The notes under the pieces are model-generated. The model was not told where the DNA came from, ran no database searches, and saw only the letters and a program-made list of their open reading frames with translations. The position numbers and the translations under genes were made by a program. A stretch of DNA of 5,915 nt from FEN-727 sp036508635. GTDB taxonomy: Bacteria; Actinomycetota; Geothermincolia; Fen-727; Anoxymicrobiaceae. Position 1 is the stretch's first letter, and each line of letters opens with the position of its first letter. This document shows positions 5,131 to 5,915 of the stretch, piece by piece. The stretch is taken from assembly GCA_036508635.1 (NCBI GenBank), contig DATCGY010000043.1, positions 1 through 5,915 of the forward strand, in the 5' to 3' direction.

Positions 5131-5888
5131 ATGAAAAACCGTCCAAACGCGACACCATGAGTCTCGGAGAGCTTAAGGACAACTGGGACGGCTTCGGAAG
5201 GACCGACCCGCTCTGGTCCATACTGACCGACCCCGACAAGCGCGGAAACAAGTGGTCGGCCCAGGAGTTCTTCGATACGGGTTCTAAGGATATCGATGAC
5301 CTGATGAACCGCGCCTCGAGGTTCGACGCCTGCTTCCTTCGAGGCAAGGCTCTCGATTTCGGTTGCGGCGTCGGCAGGCTGACGCAGCCGCTCTGCGCTT
5401 ACTTCGACGAGGTCCATGGGGTCGACATAGCTCCCTCCATGATCGAACTCGCCAACACATATAACCGGCACCCGGATAGCTGCACCTACCATCTAAACGA
5501 GAGTGGTGGCCTCTCGATGTTCCCGGACGGCGAGTTCGACCTCGTATACACGTCGCGAACGCTCCAGCACATGGAGCCACAATACGCTCGCGTCTATCTG
5601 CGCGAGTTTGTCAGGATCTTGCGCCCCGGGGGGCTACTCGCGTTCCAGGTACCTGATAGCCCTGATTACCGTCACATCGGCAACAAGCTGAGAAAGGCCG
5701 CTCCCGCGTTCGTCATCCGCGCGTTCAGGAAACTAGCTTACGGCCGGGGTCCCAGGATGGAGATGCATACAATCCCGCGCGAGGAAGTCATCGACATGCT
5801 CGAGGGAGAAGGCGCGAAGTTGCTTGCCGTCGAAAACGACGAGAGCGCCAGGCAGTTCATCAGCTATGTCTTCTACGCCTCGAAGTGA
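5127..5888 (+). CDS. Class I SAM-dependent methyltransferase, second subtype
   Basis: A 253-residue methyltransferase. The start is GTG 5127, overlapping the acetyltransferase stop as GTGA, with GGA 6 bases upstream; this suits coupled translation. ATG 5157 would remove ten residues and is possible, while a start at 5043 would lie deep in the preceding gene. An N-terminal motif, DNWDGFGRTDPLWSILTD (18-35), then RGNKW (39-43) and EFFDTG (47-52), marks a recurring subtype that precedes the Rossmann domain. Motif I is LDFGCGVGRLT (76-86) with VDIAPSM (99-105) binding the SAM ribose. Then come FDLVYTSRTLQHM (137-149), LRPGGLLAFQVP (165-176) and a C-terminal IPREEV segment. It is unlike the first methyltransferase outside the SAM-binding core, so the two probably act at different positions or on different substrates. 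The acceptor cannot be told from sequence. Confidence 0.9.
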   Translation: MNEKPSKRDTMSLGELKDNWDGFGRTDPLWSILTDPDKRGNKWSAQEFFDTGSKDIDDLMNRASRFDACFLRGKALDFGCGVGRLTQPLCAYFDEVHGVDIAPSMIELANTYNRHPDSCTYHLNESGGLSMFPDGEFDLVYTSRTLQHMEPQYARVYLREFVRILRPGGLLAFQVPDSPDYRHIGNKLRKAAPAFVIRAFRKLAYGRGPRMEMHTIPREEVIDMLEGEGAKLLAVENDESARQFISYVFYASK

Positions 5889-5915
5889 GGGCTCAGGCCT
5901 CGTCGTCCGTCCCCG

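Noticed and set aside
5893..5915. Possible C-terminal end of a minus-strand gene (reads G-T-D-D-E-A then TGA)
   Set aside because: The acidic ending is plausible for a convergent gene entering from the right, but six codons are too few to support a call.

Overview
The window is GC-rich (roughly 60% by eye) and bacterial. It uses GTG as well as ATG starts, strong GGAGG-type ribosome sites and one clear Rho-independent terminator. A Gram-positive-style lipoprotein and two methyltransferases of subtypes I associate with Actinomycetota suggest a deep-branching, possibly anaerobic actinobacterium. A K+-independent proton-pumping pyrophosphatase fits that. The taxonomic call is inference, and no marker gene settles it.

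Layout. Positions 2-1060 (+) hold the 3' half of a membrane-bound proton pyrophosphatase gene (hppA), cut by the left edge. It carries an unusual C-terminal tail of about 80 residues after the last membrane helix. Converging on it with an 11-base gap is a complete dihydrodipicolinate synthase/N-acetylneuraminate lyase superfamily gene (1072-1965, -), whose active-site residues resemble 4-hydroxy-2-oxoglutarate aldolase more than true DapA. A divergent intergenic region of about 430 bases follows. It contains an imperfect palindrome, candidate promoters in both directions and a possible 53-residue small ORF (2240-2401) that would overlap the next gene by ATGA.

Next come two exported proteins on the + strand: a 176-residue lipoprotein (2398-2928) and a 155-residue secreted protein of unknown function (3005-3472), closed by a strong terminator at 3511-3544. 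After a GC-rich leader whose coding status is uncertain, three tightly overlapping genes form an operon: a class I SAM-dependent methyltransferase (3711-4436), a CatB-like left-handed beta-helix O-acetyltransferase (4420-5130) and a second class I methyltransferase of another subtype (5127-5888).

How they may work together. The last three genes look like a small-molecule or glycan decorating set (methylation, acetylation, methylation), probably for a cell-surface polysaccharide or glycolipid. No glycosyltransferase is visible in the window. The two exported proteins share an orientation and one terminator and may be a transcription unit at the cell surface. The pyrophosphatase and the aldolase-like gene appear to be independent housekeeping or catabolic genes. 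I see no tRNA, rRNA, CRISPR array, insertion sequence or attachment site.
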